A stretch of 15,105 bases of DNA from assembly GCA_022791735.1 (NCBI GenBank), contig JAAVZQ010000011.1, forward strand, positions 1 through 15,105. Direction: 5' to 3'. Each line of letters begins with the position of its first letter. Position 1 is the stretch's first letter. The notes beneath the pieces are model-generated. The model ran no database searches and was not told the origin of the DNA. It saw only the letters and a program-made list of their open reading frames with translations. Shown here in pieces: positions 1-7,729 of the stretch. The position numbers were made by a program, and so were the translations under genes. This stretch comes from Clostridia bacterium. GTDB taxonomy: Bacteria; Bacillota; Clostridia; TANB77; CAG-508.

Positions 1-111
1 TGCATCTGGTAAAGCACGTGCAACTATAACACTCATCGCATAATCAATATACGCTGTTTTCATTTCTTTTTCAATGTCTCTTTCAATTATTGTTTCATCT
101 GGTCTGTCCAT
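1..111 (-). CDS. gyrA: DNA gyrase subunit A, N-terminal fragment (cut by window edge)
   Basis: Only the first 37 codons are inside the window. They begin MDRPDETIIERDIEKEM and continue YIDYAMSVIVARALPDA, the well-known GyrA N-terminus just ahead of the winged-helix domain. GyrA is the breakage-reunion subunit that works with GyrB to introduce negative supercoils. The ATG at 111 is chosen because the GyrA alignment starts there; an AGGAAGGA stretch about 12 nt upstream can serve as SD. A TTG four codons upstream is in frame but abuts the SD without spacing. gyrA has its own promoter at 171-199 and is separated from gyrB by about 5.5 kb of unrelated genes, whereas the two are usually adjacent in Firmicutes. 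No in-frame CGG is present in this fragment. Confidence 0.95.
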   Translation of the reverse strand, partial: MDRPDETIIERDIEKEMKTAYIDYAMSVIVARALPDA

Positions 112-170
112 TTCTTCTACCAATCCTTCCTAAAACATAACCTCACATTATGCCTTTTTCTCTTACGGAT

Positions 171-199
171 ATTATACTAAACCAGAAAAACTTTTGCAA
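171..199 (-). promoter_or_regulatory. sigma-A promoter of gyrA
   Basis: On the minus strand a TTGCAA -35 (194-199) and a perfect TATAAT -10 (171-176) are separated by 17 nt. Transcription would start near 164, giving a leader of about 50 nt before the gyrA ATG. A copy of the recurring octamer TCCGTAAG lies immediately downstream of the -10, at the expected start of the transcript. Confidence 0.8.
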
Positions 200-239
200 G
201 GGTTTCGTCAACATAAAGAAGGTAAAAATTTTAGAAATT

Positions 240-469
240 ATTACAATTCATAGCTTAAAGTATTATTTGTCCTGCCATGGGTAGTTATTAATTGTTTTTT
301 TCTAACCCCTTGGTGTCGTAACCTCCAAATGTACGTGACGGCATAGCTTATAGTGTCAGTTACTCCATTTCGCACTCGCAAAGCTCATTTGGTCGTGCGC
401 TCGGTGTTACTCAAAAATAATTAATAACTACCCTACGTGGACTTTAAGTATGTTCAGCTGTGAATTATA
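240..469. repeat. Fold-back (MITE-like) inverted-repeat element
   Basis: A perfect 15-bp inverted repeat, GGGTAGTTATTAATT at 279-293 and its complement at 419-433, is nested in a longer imperfect one. CTTAAAGT at 254-261 pairs with 441-448, and the outer segment 240-253 is nearly complementary to 456-469. The 125-bp core is clearly richer in G+C than its surroundings and carries a further pair, CCAAATG (327-333) and CATTTGG (386-392). No ORF of note is inside and I found no convincing target duplication. It sits between the stop codon of the 259-aa gene and the gyrA promoter. It could be a non-autonomous mobile element, a terminator-like RNA structure, or both. Confidence 0.6.
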
Positions 470-474
470 ACTCT

Positions 475-1254
475 TTACAAAGTCTGTGCTAACCTTAATT
501 CCTCCTCTGTTATATTTTCTAATGAATTTCCTTTATTTTTTATCAAAGTTTGTACATTTTCAATTGCTCTTGCTTCTTTTAAAGTACTTTCAAGAGGAAT
601 AAGCTCACCTAATTTTTTAGTAATCTTATTGTATTCTCTTTTCATTCCTGTCAAATCTTTTTGTTCTAAATAATTATTCCAATTGTTTATATACTTCCCT
701 ACTTTTTCTATACCATCAACTTGTTCCATAAAGTTTTCTTCAATTTTACTTGAAATACAATCTTTTACTACATTTTTGCTTTTCCTTATAAGTTTTGCTG
801 TTGAACCTTGTATTAAGTTATTTTCCTCTGCTGATTTCACTGCTGTATCTACCATTTTTGATGCAGTATCTATTATTCCTCCTGACTTAACAGCTGTATA
901 TGCCTGTGATACCGTATCAAACTTTCCTGTAAAAATTCCTGCTATACTTTTTCCAATATTACTTGCAGAATTAATTGCAGATTTTATTCCTTCTTTAAAT
1001 CCATCATTTATTATTACATTCTTAATACCAATCACTTCATTTTCTATAGCATTTGGTAATACTGCTCTTAAAGCAACATCTACTCCTGTATTAATAATTT
1101 TTCCAAGTGTACTTTCTAAAAACTTATTTTGTTTTTCTCCAATTTCTACTACCAGTCCACTTTGTTTTGTATTACTCAAATCATTTTTTACTTCTACATT
1201 TTCTTCCTTTGCTTTAGTATTTGTTTCTGTTATATTTTTTGTTTCTATTTCCAT
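475..1254 (-). CDS. Hypothetical protein, last gene of the VirB4-like cluster
   Basis: I do not recognise this 259-aa protein. Translation starts at an ATG with an AAAGGA SD eight nt upstream, so the start is well supported. The first 45 residues are highly charged (E/K/N-rich) and have no signal peptide. Residues about 45-125 are small-residue and glycine-rich, alternating Ile/Val/Ala/Gly, with weak amphipathic or membrane-associating potential. Residues 125-259 are predicted by eye to be mostly helical and charged. No catalytic motif or metal site is visible. It follows the CpaE/TadZ-like gene on the same strand after a 157-nt gap that contains a small inverted repeat, so it may have its own promoter. 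Base composition matches the neighbours. Context suggests an accessory to the secretion/conjugation-like cluster, but that is inference. Confidence 0.75.
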   Translation of the reverse strand: MEIETKNITETNTKAKEENVEVKNDLSNTKQSGLVVEIGEKQNKFLESTLGKIINTGVDVALRAVLPNAIENEVIGIKNVIINDGFKEGIKSAINSASNIGKSIAGIFTGKFDTVSQAYTAVKSGGIIDTASKMVDTAVKSAEENNLIQGSTAKLIRKSKNVVKDCISSKIEENFMEQVDGIEKVGKYINNWNNYLEQKDLTGMKREYNKITKKLGELIPLESTLKEARAIENVQTLIKNKGNSLENITEEELRLAQTL

Positions 1255-1361
1255 AATTTAATCCTTTCTTTAAATTGAAAAATTAGTATAGTACTAGGCA
1301 TGTAAAGCAAATATTCCATAAGGAGTACTAACGCATGTTGATTGAAAATTTGCTGAGTAAC

Positions 1362-1387
1362 AGCGATACAATATGCTAATTATCGCT
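1362..1387. repeat. Short inverted repeat between two cluster genes
   Basis: AGCGATA (1362-1368) and TATCGCT (1381-1387) are complementary around a 12-nt spacer, in the gap between the CpaE/TadZ-like gene and the 259-aa gene. There is no U-tract on either side, so it is a poor intrinsic terminator. It could be an operator or a weak RNA hairpin. Confidence 0.35.
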
Positions 1388-1411
1388 CCAACTTTTGTTT
1401 ACATATTTGTT

Positions 1412-2651
1412 TTATGTTAGCTTGTTTGCGATTTTCGTAAACTCTTTTTCAATATTGCTAGTAATATATAATGCGTTTAAATTCTTATTAATTATTTTGT
1501 CATATTTGCAATCATAACTTAGCATACCTATAAACTTATACTTAAAAAATACCATTTTCAATACATTTTCTTCTATTGTATATTTATTCTTCTTGTTATA
1601 AATGATATTTATTTTCTTTGTATTTTGTCTATTTGTTTCTAATAACTCTTTTGTTTTTTTCATACAAACCAAATTCCCTTCTACTAGGCAAATAGTTTTA
1701 CTACTTATGTTTATTAATTCTTTCATTAGTTTTTGATACCTTATATCAGATGTCGTATCTATTAATATCAGATCGTATTTTTCTTTTAACTTTTCTATCA
1801 TCTCCTCTATCTTTTCATGTTTTAGTATATAATTTTCATCAAAAACATATTTTACACTAGATATTAAATCTATTTTATGACTTACTTTTACTAAAAGCTT
1901 TTCTATATTTCTCTCATTTAATCTAAACTCACTTAAATATTCATCATCTTTAAGCTTGTCTTTCATGCTTCTTGGCATGCTATTTACACCATACATAGTG
2001 TATAAGTTGTTATTTACTAAATCAAAATCTATCACTAAAATTTTTTTTGCTTTTACAATTCTAGATAGTATAGATATGAATATCGTTTTTCCGAGAACCA
2101 CTATTTCCGATAACCGTAACAACATTTTTCTTTTTTTCTCTTCTTTTTAGCTTCATATTTACCTTTGTAGCAATTTGTTTCATGTTAGACATTACATTTA
2201 TTAGTATACTTTCTCTTTTTATAATTACATTTTCATTTAATATCTCTGCTACAGGTTCTTTTTCTATGCTTTTTAGATTATATAAGTTAACATTTTGAAT
2301 TTTTATGTATCCTCTTTTTGATAAGTATTCCAAAATTTCTTGAGCATAACTTTGGTTATTTTTCACTATTTTAACTACTTCTTTATTTTGTATTTCTACA
2401 TCTCTATCCACTACTAGTATAATTTCAATATTGTTTTTTACAATGATTATACTTCTTATCAAATCCTCTAGTTCTATTTCTCCAATTATGTTTTCATATA
2501 AAATTACTATATCAGTTTTTGGATATTTATCTATTGCTTCTATTATTCCCTCTTGATATTGGATGTCTGGACTTTCAATTAATATGTCTTTCTGCTTTCT
2601 TAGCATTTTATTTAATTCTTCATTTCCAATTGCAGTTATTACTCTTTTCAC
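1412..2651 (-). CDS. CpaE/TadZ-like P-loop ATPase, decoded through one CGGA +1 site
   Basis: Joined as 2651-2094 plus 2092-1412, skipping base 2093, this gives 412 aa. Residues 1-150 resemble a receiver-like domain, as in CpaE/TadZ proteins. Residues 182-189 then form a Walker A, GNSGSGKT, and about residues 210-220 hold a strand (KILVIDFDL) typical of MinD/ParA-type ATPases, with a later DLILIDTTSD segment matching Walker B. The frame changes exactly inside Walker A: the unshifted reading gives GNSGSRK and stops after ten codons, while skipping the C of CGGA gives GSGKT and 226 more residues. The start is a GTG one nt after the VirB4-like stop, implying translational coupling. Such ATPases help localise pilus or secretion machinery. 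The family assignment rests on motifs only. Confidence 0.75.
2090..2093 (-). other. CGGA +1 recoding site 1 (Walker A of CpaE/TadZ-like ATPase)
   Basis: The in-frame context is TCT CGG AAA. Dropping the C gives TCT GGA AAA ACG, which reads Ser-Gly-Lys-Thr and completes the P-loop. The frame before the site ends ten codons later. An out-of-frame TCGGA only 16 nt upstream (2106-2110, read ATC GGA) needs no shift. Confidence 0.85.
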
Positions 2652-2652
2652 T

Positions 2653-4470
2653 TTAACTTATAATCTCCCTTTCAAAGTCATCTGCTTCTATCTTAGTTAA
2701 TATATGATCATCTCCAACAAACATCAAACACTCTCCTCCTTTTAAAGTTTTAATTTCTATCTTTTCTTTTTCTGATAGGTTTGAATATTCACATAATATT
2801 TTTATGTTTTCCTCTTCTAGTGCAAAAAATGTTTTTATACTCGAGTTGTTCAAAATGCTTTTTCCATATGTTCCGATTATCTAAGCTAAATAAATCTGAT
2901 ACATCTTGAGTTATTGCAACCGCACTTCCTCCATATTTTCTTATAGTTTTAAATATCTTATATATAAAACTTGCCACATATTTATTTGAAGTTACACCAA
3001 TAAGTCTCCATATCTCATCTAAGTATATTGCTTTTTTTATATTTCTATCTGTTTTAATTTTGTCCCAAAAACATTCAATAAATATGAACATCCCATACTT
3101 AATATTTTCTTCACCCAATTCGTAAATATCTGCTACAATTAATTTATTGTCAATTTGTACATTTGTATAATTATTAAAAAATTTCAAAGAACCTCTTATA
3201 AATGGTATTAGTTTTATTTTAAAAATTCTCGTTTTCTCTGTATCTCCCAATATATTATACAAATCTTCTAGTATTGGCATATCTATGCTCTCTTTAAATA
3301 TTTTCTCCTTTTGTCCTTTTATAAATTTCTCTTTGTAAAGTGTTTCATCATCAAAAGTAATTCCTTTTAAGTTATAGCATTCTATCAATTTTTCTTCTAT
3401 TACCGCTTTTTCTTCTTCATCCATTTCTCCAAATATCAAATTTAAAAATCCTATAAGCTTTCCGAATTTTAGTTGCTAAATATCCTTGACTTAAATCTTC
3501 TACACTTTCTTTTCTTATGTCAAAAACATTAATAAAAGTGTCAGATGCAGGTCCTATTTTTAAAAGTGTCCCACCTAAATTTTTACAAATATTTATATAT
3601 TCTCTTTCTGGATCTATTATATATTGTTCTGTTCCAAGCAATCTATTTCTAAGTATTGTTAACTTCGTATAATATGATTTTCCGAGCACCACTCGTTCCA
3701 AATATACAGATATTAGCATTTTTATATTTCCTATTATTATATCTATCTATAAAAACTAAAGAGTTATTGTAGATATTTGTTCCAATAAATATTCCGTTTT
3801 CATCAAACACTGTAGAAGATATAAATGGATATGTTGATACTAAACCTGATGTAAGTATGTTTCTTTTAGCAACATTTTTAATTTGATTATGATTTATCAT
3901 AAGAGGAGTAGTTGACAAAAATCCCTGTTCTTCTCTAAAATAGGCTCTTCTTGTTTGTATTCCTCTACTTTGTGCAATTCCTTCTACTTTATTTAATAGA
4001 TATTCTAACTCTTTTTTATCTTTTGAAAATACTGTTAAATAGATATACATATAGTAAATTTCTTCATTATTTACTTGCATTTCTTTTCTTATATATTTTG
4101 CATCATTATAACTAAAAGCTGCTATATCTATGTCTTGTTTGTTCTGATTACTTTCCTTAAGCTCTACTCCAACATTTCCTATATGATATGTAAGTTCTCT
4201 TATAGTTTTATAACTATCTTGTTTTTCATAGAATACTGATATATTCATATTAATATTGGTGTCTATTAAGTTTTTTAAAATAAGTTCTTCTTGTTCTCTA
4301 TAATAGTTTACTGCAATAAGTGTCGAATAATACATTTCATCAATTTCCATCATTTTAGGATTATTCAAATCTATGTACGATGGTGACATAAAATCTTTAT
4401 CTGTAAACGTTCCTTCTTTAAATTTGAATTCTTCTTGTGTTTCATTTTTTAGTTTACTTAGCTTATTTAT
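2653..4470 (-). CDS. VirB4-like type IV secretion/conjugation ATPase with three CGGA +1 sites
   Basis: Four collinear pieces (4470-3685, 3683-3465, 3463-2876, 2874-2653) join into about 604 aa by skipping one C at each of three CGGA sites. The joined protein has a Walker A GTSGAGKS at residues 258-265, a Walker B AIYLDEIW near residue 480, the downstream KYGGSAVAITQDVSDLF block, and a GKSILNNSS segment near 534-542, all in the order expected for VirB4/TraE-type ATPases that power T4SS assembly and substrate transfer. The first ATG in frame is at 4389, without a good SD. A perfect AAGGAGG lies seven nt before an ATA at 4470, and the 27 intervening codons are coding-like, so an ATA start is likely. 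The gene is tightly coupled to the preceding N-terminal-like gene. A multiply frameshifted pseudogene is the alternative, but every break has the same form. Confidence 0.75.
2872..2875 (-). other. CGGA +1 recoding site 4 (third in VirB4-like gene)
   Basis: The context is AAT CGG AAC. Skipping the C gives AAT GGA ACA TAT GGA AAA AGC, leading into GKSILNNSS, which matches the conserved region after the ITQD block of VirB4 proteins. Without the shift the frame runs 28 unrelated codons to a stop. Confidence 0.8.
3461..3464 (-). other. CGGA +1 recoding site 3 (second in VirB4-like gene)
   Basis: The context is ATT CGG AAA. Skipping the C gives ATT GGA AAG CTT ATA GGA, reading KIGKLIGFLNLIFGEMDEEE, a smooth continuation in a VirB4-like helical insertion. 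The unshifted frame stops after 15 codons. Confidence 0.8.
3681..3684 (-). other. CGGA +1 recoding site 2 (Walker A of VirB4-like ATPase)
   Basis: The context is GCT CGG AAA. Skipping the C gives GCT GGA AAA TCA and thus the P-loop GTSGAGKS. Once the C is removed, the surrounding 14 nt (TGCTGGAAAATCAT) are identical to the intact P-loop DNA of MnmE in this same window, where no extra base is present. Confidence 0.88.
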
Positions 4471-4484
4471 AGTTTTACCTCCTT
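4470..4484 (-). promoter_or_regulatory. Strong SD placing the VirB4-like start on an ATA codon
   Basis: AAGGAGG (4478-4484) overlaps the stop codon of the upstream gene and is followed after seven nt by ATA AAT AAG, in frame with the VirB4-like protein. No ATG, GTG, TTG or CTG occurs in frame until the ATG at 4389, which lacks a well-placed SD. Confidence 0.55.
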
Positions 4485-5043
4485 ATGTTAAAAAATTTTT
4501 TCTTGCATTAAAAAAAGTAAATAATATGTTTTTTGTTTCTTCTTTACTTTCTATTTCCATAGCAATATTTCCACATCTTGAAAGACATTCTTTGATTTTA
4601 AAAAAATTTTCGTTAAGTTCTGAAATACTCAACTTCTCTGGTTTACATTCATTTTTAGTTTTTATAATAATATAGAAATTTTTAGATGCTGACTTTTTTT
4701 CATTATTTAGCCTATTTATAAATTCAATATATTTGTGTGAAATTTTTAAGATATTTAAACTATTTTCCCTTTTGACTGTTTCTTTAATTTTTAAAATATG
4801 TTTTGATAAATCTTCTTTATTACTTTGAATTAATATTTGAATATCAAAATTGCAAGTTTTCAAAAATGTCTTATACGAATTTAGAATACCTTCTTTTTCT
4901 AACTCCGACTTTAGACTATAATTTATTGGAATTACTTCTATAATTTTAATATACTCACTATTTTTAAGAAGAACTATTCCAGCATCTAAAATACATTCAA
5001 AAGGCAGCCACTCTTGTAGTGATAATTCTTTTTCTTTTTGCAT
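4483..5043 (-). CDS. VirB4 N-terminal-domain-like conjugation/secretion protein
   Basis: This 186-aa protein starts at an ATG with AAGGAGA four nt upstream. Its opening (QEWLPFECILDAGIVLLK, then IKIIEVIPINYSLKSELE) resembles the N-terminal domain of VirB4/TraC proteins of Gram-positive conjugative elements, which in many Clostridia is encoded separately from the ATPase domain. There is no P-loop, no signal peptide and no clear membrane span. Residues 110-186 are lysine-rich and helical. The stop codon overlaps the SD of the VirB4-like ATPase gene, so the two are co-translated and probably assemble together. It is the first gene of the operon, with promoter at 5143-5170. An out-of-frame TCGGA (4904-4908, read TCG GAG) is decoded normally. 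Function is inferred from similarity and context. Confidence 0.65.
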   Translation of the reverse strand: MQKEKELSLQEWLPFECILDAGIVLLKNSEYIKIIEVIPINYSLKSELEKEGILNSYKTFLKTCNFDIQILIQSNKEDLSKHILKIKETVKRENSLNILKISHKYIEFINRLNNEKKSASKNFYIIIKTKNECKPEKLSISELNENFFKIKECLSRCGNIAMEIESKEETKNILFTFFNARKNFLT

Positions 5044-5142
5044 GTTCTCTCCTTTTCCATTATTAAATTATAACTTGTGATTTTAGTAAAAGTTCGAAAA
5101 ACTTTTTTAGATTAAAATAATTTGAAACAAATTGTAAGTATT

Positions 5143-5170
5143 ATTTTAACATTATTTTTTTATTTGTCAA
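5143..5170 (-). promoter_or_regulatory. Promoter of the VirB4-like operon
   Basis: On the minus strand a perfect TTGACA (5165-5170) is followed after 16 nt by TAAAAT (5143-5148). The predicted start lies about 90 nt upstream of the first gene, and the leader is extremely AT-rich. Confidence 0.6.
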
Positions 5171-5220
5171 GTGTTTTTTCAAAATTTTGACAGTTTATTT
5201 TACTTTTTATTGTTTATAAT

Positions 5221-5640
5221 AATTAACATAAGATTAATATTAGTTGAACTAAGAGCAATATGAGGTTTCGTGTAAAGCTTTATATTGTTTGTGCAAAGGT
5301 GATATGTAGCTTTGATTTTAGGTTACCTATTTCCGGAGACGAGAGTATATTTATTGTATGCAAGTTGCATCTATTATTGATATGTGATTAAATTATAGTA
5401 AATATATTTGAAGTTAAGACTATATTTATATTGTGTAGTTTGTGTTATTAGTCCCCTTGGGATGAATATATAAATTGCTAGTGTATTTATAATCGAGCGA
5501 AAGATTAATGTGTTTGGCTGATTGTTTGTTTATATAGCAATATATATCAAATGAAAAAGTTAGGTGCATTAGTTCTAGCTGAAGATTAATATTAGTTTTA
5601 TCGAGACAACAGAGGGCATCCTAAATAGGAGCCCTCTTGG
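5221..5640 (+). other. Gene-free stretch, possible structured RNA
   Basis: No plausible ORF is present in either direction, yet the base composition is less extreme than in the flanking leader. A 15-bp direct repeat AGATTAATATTAGTT occurs at 5231-5245 and 5583-5597, near both ends. Local complementary segments include TATAAATTGCTA (about 5467-5478) with TAGCAATATATA, and a 13-bp perfect inverted repeat ATGCAAGTTGCAT. The stretch ends in the strong hairpin at 5611-5637. A TATAAT at 5215-5220 could start a plus-strand transcript, although its nearest TTGACA is 22 nt away. I do not recognise RNase P RNA, tmRNA, SRP RNA or 6S RNA. A non-coding RNA is a guess. Confidence 0.35.
5611..5637. terminator. 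Strong hairpin beyond the gyrB stop, probable terminator
   Basis: AGAGGGC-A-TCCT pairs with AGGA-GCCCTCT to make an 11-bp stem with one bulged A and a four-nt loop. It starts 15 nt beyond the gyrB stop on the minus strand, but no U-run follows on that strand. On the plus strand it is followed within 11 nt by a run of six T. It may therefore terminate a plus-strand transcript, or stabilise the gyrB mRNA end. Confidence 0.5.
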
Positions 5641-5651
5641 TCTATAATTTT

Positions 5652-7625
5652 TTATATATCTAAGTTCTTTACATATTTTGCATTTTCTTCTATGAATTTT
5701 CTTCTTGGTTCTATTTCATCTCCCATTAATAGAGTAAATGTTTCATCCGCTTTCATTGCATCTTCCAGTTTTACTTTTACAAGTATTCTTGTTTCAGGAT
5801 CCATTGTAGTTTCCCAAAGTTGATCTGGGTTCATTTCTCCAAGACCTTTATATCTTTGTATACTTACTTGGTCTCTTGCTACTCCTCTTTCTTCTAAAAT
5901 TTTAAATGCGCCTGTCATATCATCTTCATACCAATACAAATCCTCCATACCTTTTTTAGAAAATTTGTAAAGTGGTGGTTGAGCTAAATATACATTTCCA
6001 TTTTCAACTAGTGGACGCATATATCTAAAGAAAAATGTAAGTAGCAATGTTCTTATGTGTGCTCCATCTACATCGGCATCGGCCATAATAATTACTTTTC
6101 CATATCTTATTTTTGTAATATCAAAGTCTGCTCCAATACCTGCTCCTATTGCAAGTATAACTGGTTGTAATTTGTCATTTCCATATATCTTATCTGCTCT
6201 TGACTTCTCTACATTAAGCATTTTTCCCCAAAGCGGAAGTATCGCTTGAAATTTTCTATCTCTTCCTTGTTTTGCACTTCCTCCTGCACTATCTCCCTCG
6301 ACTATGTATACTTCACATTCGTCTGCATTTTTACTACTACAATCTGCAAGTTTTCCAGGAAGTGTAGAACCTTCCATAGAATTTTTCTTTCTTACTAATT
6401 CTCTTGCTTTTCTTGCAGCTTCTCTTGCTCTTGATGCGCTTATACATTTTTCAAGAATTGCTTTTGCCACATTTGGATTTTCCTCTAAAAATGCTGATAG
6501 TGCTTCACTTACTGCATTCAACACTATTCCTGTAACATTACTATTTCCAAGTTTTGTCTTTGTTTGTCCTTCAAATTGAGGTTCTTTTACTTTTACTGAA
6601 ATAACTGCTGTCATTCCTTCTCTTATATCTTCTCCAACTAAGTTTGGATCCTTTTCCTTTATAATATTATGACTTCTAGCATAATCATTAAATACTTTTG
6701 TTACTGCTCTTTTAAATCCTTCTAAATGTGTTCCGCCTTCAATTGTATTAATGTTATTTACAAATGTATATATATTTTCTGAATATGCAGTTGTATATTG
6801 AATTGCAACTTCTATCGGTACTTCACCTTGTTTTTCAATATATATTGGTATTTGATGTATTTTTTCTTTATTTTTATTTAAGTACTCAACAAAAGAGTTT
6901 AGTCCACCCTCAAAACAAAAATCAGCTTTTTTAGTTTTTACTTCTTTTGTCTCCTCAATTCCATCTTCATTTATCTCTTCTACTTCTTCTTTTCTTTTAT
7001 CTTCTAGTGTAATTCTTAAACCTTTTGTCAAAAATGCCATTTCTCTTAGTCTTTTTTCTAAAACTTCATACTCATAATTTGTAGTTTCAAATATAGTATC
7101 ATCTGCTAAAAATCTTACTGTTGTTCCAGTTTTGTCTGAATCTCCTATTCTTTCTAATGATTTTACCGTTTTACCTCTTTCAAATTCCATTTTATAAATG
7201 CCACCATCTCTTTGAATTGTAACTTCTGTCCATTCTGAAAGCGCATTCACTACGGAAGAACCAACTCCATGTAATCCACCTGATACTTTATAACCACTAT
7301 CTCCACCAAATTTTCCACCTGCATGTAATATTGTATACACTGTTTCTGCTGCAGATATTCCAGTTTTTGCATGTTTTTCTACTGGTATTCCTCTACCATC
7401 ATCTTCTACACATATAATGTTTCCCTCTTCTATTGTTACATGAATATTTTTGCAATATCCAGCCAATGCCTCATCTACACTATTATCTACAATCTCATAT
7501 ACTAAATGATGTAATCCTCTTACAGAAACACTACCAATATACATACCTGGTCTTTTTCTTACTGCCTCTAATCCTTCTAATACCTGTATTTGCTCTGCTC
7601 CATATTCATGATCTATTTTTTCCAT
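5652..7625 (-). CDS. gyrB: DNA gyrase subunit B
   Basis: A complete 657-aa GyrB, the ATPase subunit of gyrase. The GHKL ATP-binding motifs are EIVDNSVDEALAG (about 44-56), EDDGRGIPV (74-82) and GGLHGVGSS (116-124). The transducer domain lies at about 230-400. The TOPRIM segment begins with EGDSAGGSAKQGRD near residue 443 and has the metal-binding DADVDG near 515-520. The C-terminus ends in GDEIEPRRKFIEENA, normal for the family. The ATG is preceded by GAGGG five nt upstream. No in-frame CGG occurs in 657 codons. It lies downstream of recF with its own promoter at 7676-7705. gyrA is not the next gene: a VirB4-like operon intervenes. Confidence 0.98.
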   Translation of the reverse strand: MEKIDHEYGAEQIQVLEGLEAVRKRPGMYIGSVSVRGLHHLVYEIVDNSVDEALAGYCKNIHVTIEEGNIICVEDDGRGIPVEKHAKTGISAAETVYTILHAGGKFGGDSGYKVSGGLHGVGSSVVNALSEWTEVTIQRDGGIYKMEFERGKTVKSLERIGDSDKTGTTVRFLADDTIFETTNYEYEVLEKRLREMAFLTKGLRITLEDKRKEEVEEINEDGIEETKEVKTKKADFCFEGGLNSFVEYLNKNKEKIHQIPIYIEKQGEVPIEVAIQYTTAYSENIYTFVNNINTIEGGTHLEGFKRAVTKVFNDYARSHNIIKEKDPNLVGEDIREGMTAVISVKVKEPQFEGQTKTKLGNSNVTGIVLNAVSEALSAFLEENPNVAKAILEKCISASRAREAARKARELVRKKNSMEGSTLPGKLADCSSKNADECEVYIVEGDSAGGSAKQGRDRKFQAILPLWGKMLNVEKSRADKIYGNDKLQPVILAIGAGIGADFDITKIRYGKVIIMADADVDGAHIRTLLLTFFFRYMRPLVENGNVYLAQPPLYKFSKKGMEDLYWYEDDMTGAFKILEERGVARDQVSIQRYKGLGEMNPDQLWETTMDPETRILVKVKLEDAMKADETFTLLMGDEIEPRRKFIEENAKYVKNLDI

Positions 7626-7675
7626 AGTATCCCTCTTCCCTTCTTTTTTGTCTTATTTTAGTTTTGCTCTTTTAC

Positions 7676-7705
7676 ATTATATTATTACTTTCCTAAAAAA
7701 ATCAA
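7676..7705 (-). promoter_or_regulatory. Promoter of gyrB, inside the unshifted recF tail
   Basis: TTGATT (7700-7705) and a perfect TATAAT (7676-7681) are separated by 18 nt on the minus strand, with transcription expected to start about 45 nt before the gyrB ATG. It lies wholly within the 26-residue extension that recF would have without frameshifting, and in intergenic DNA if recF ends at 7730. Confidence 0.65.
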
Positions 7706-7729
7706 GTACTTTTTTTCTAATAAAACGTA

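Noticed and set aside
683..1261. Long plus-strand ORF opposite the 259-aa gene, and similar antisense ORFs over gyrB, recF, dnaN and jag
   Set aside because: They are Phe/Ser/Ile-rich shadows of real genes, without SD or family motifs.
2106..2110. A further TCGGA near the CpaE/TadZ-like Walker A as an eighth recoding site
   Set aside because: It is read ATC GGA, so CGG is out of frame and the protein is continuous there.
1412..4470. Reading the frameshifted cluster genes as ordinary pseudogenes
   Set aside because: All four breaks are the same one-base event at in-frame CGGA, no in-frame stop or other indel is present, and identical breaks occur in recF and mnmE.
4904..4908. TCGGA in the VirB4 N-terminal-like gene as a recoding site
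   Set aside because: It is read TCG GAG in an intact frame that matches the family.
5187..5220. Plus-strand promoter TTGACA plus TATAAT for a non-coding RNA
   Set aside because: The 22-nt spacer is too long for a normal sigma-A promoter, so it is mentioned only as a possibility.
6230..6260. Trp in GyrB ILPLWGKMLNVE, where many GyrB have Arg, considered as possible codon reassignment
   Set aside because: From memory, ILPLWGKMLN is common in clostridial GyrB, and the codon is TGG, so no recoding is needed.
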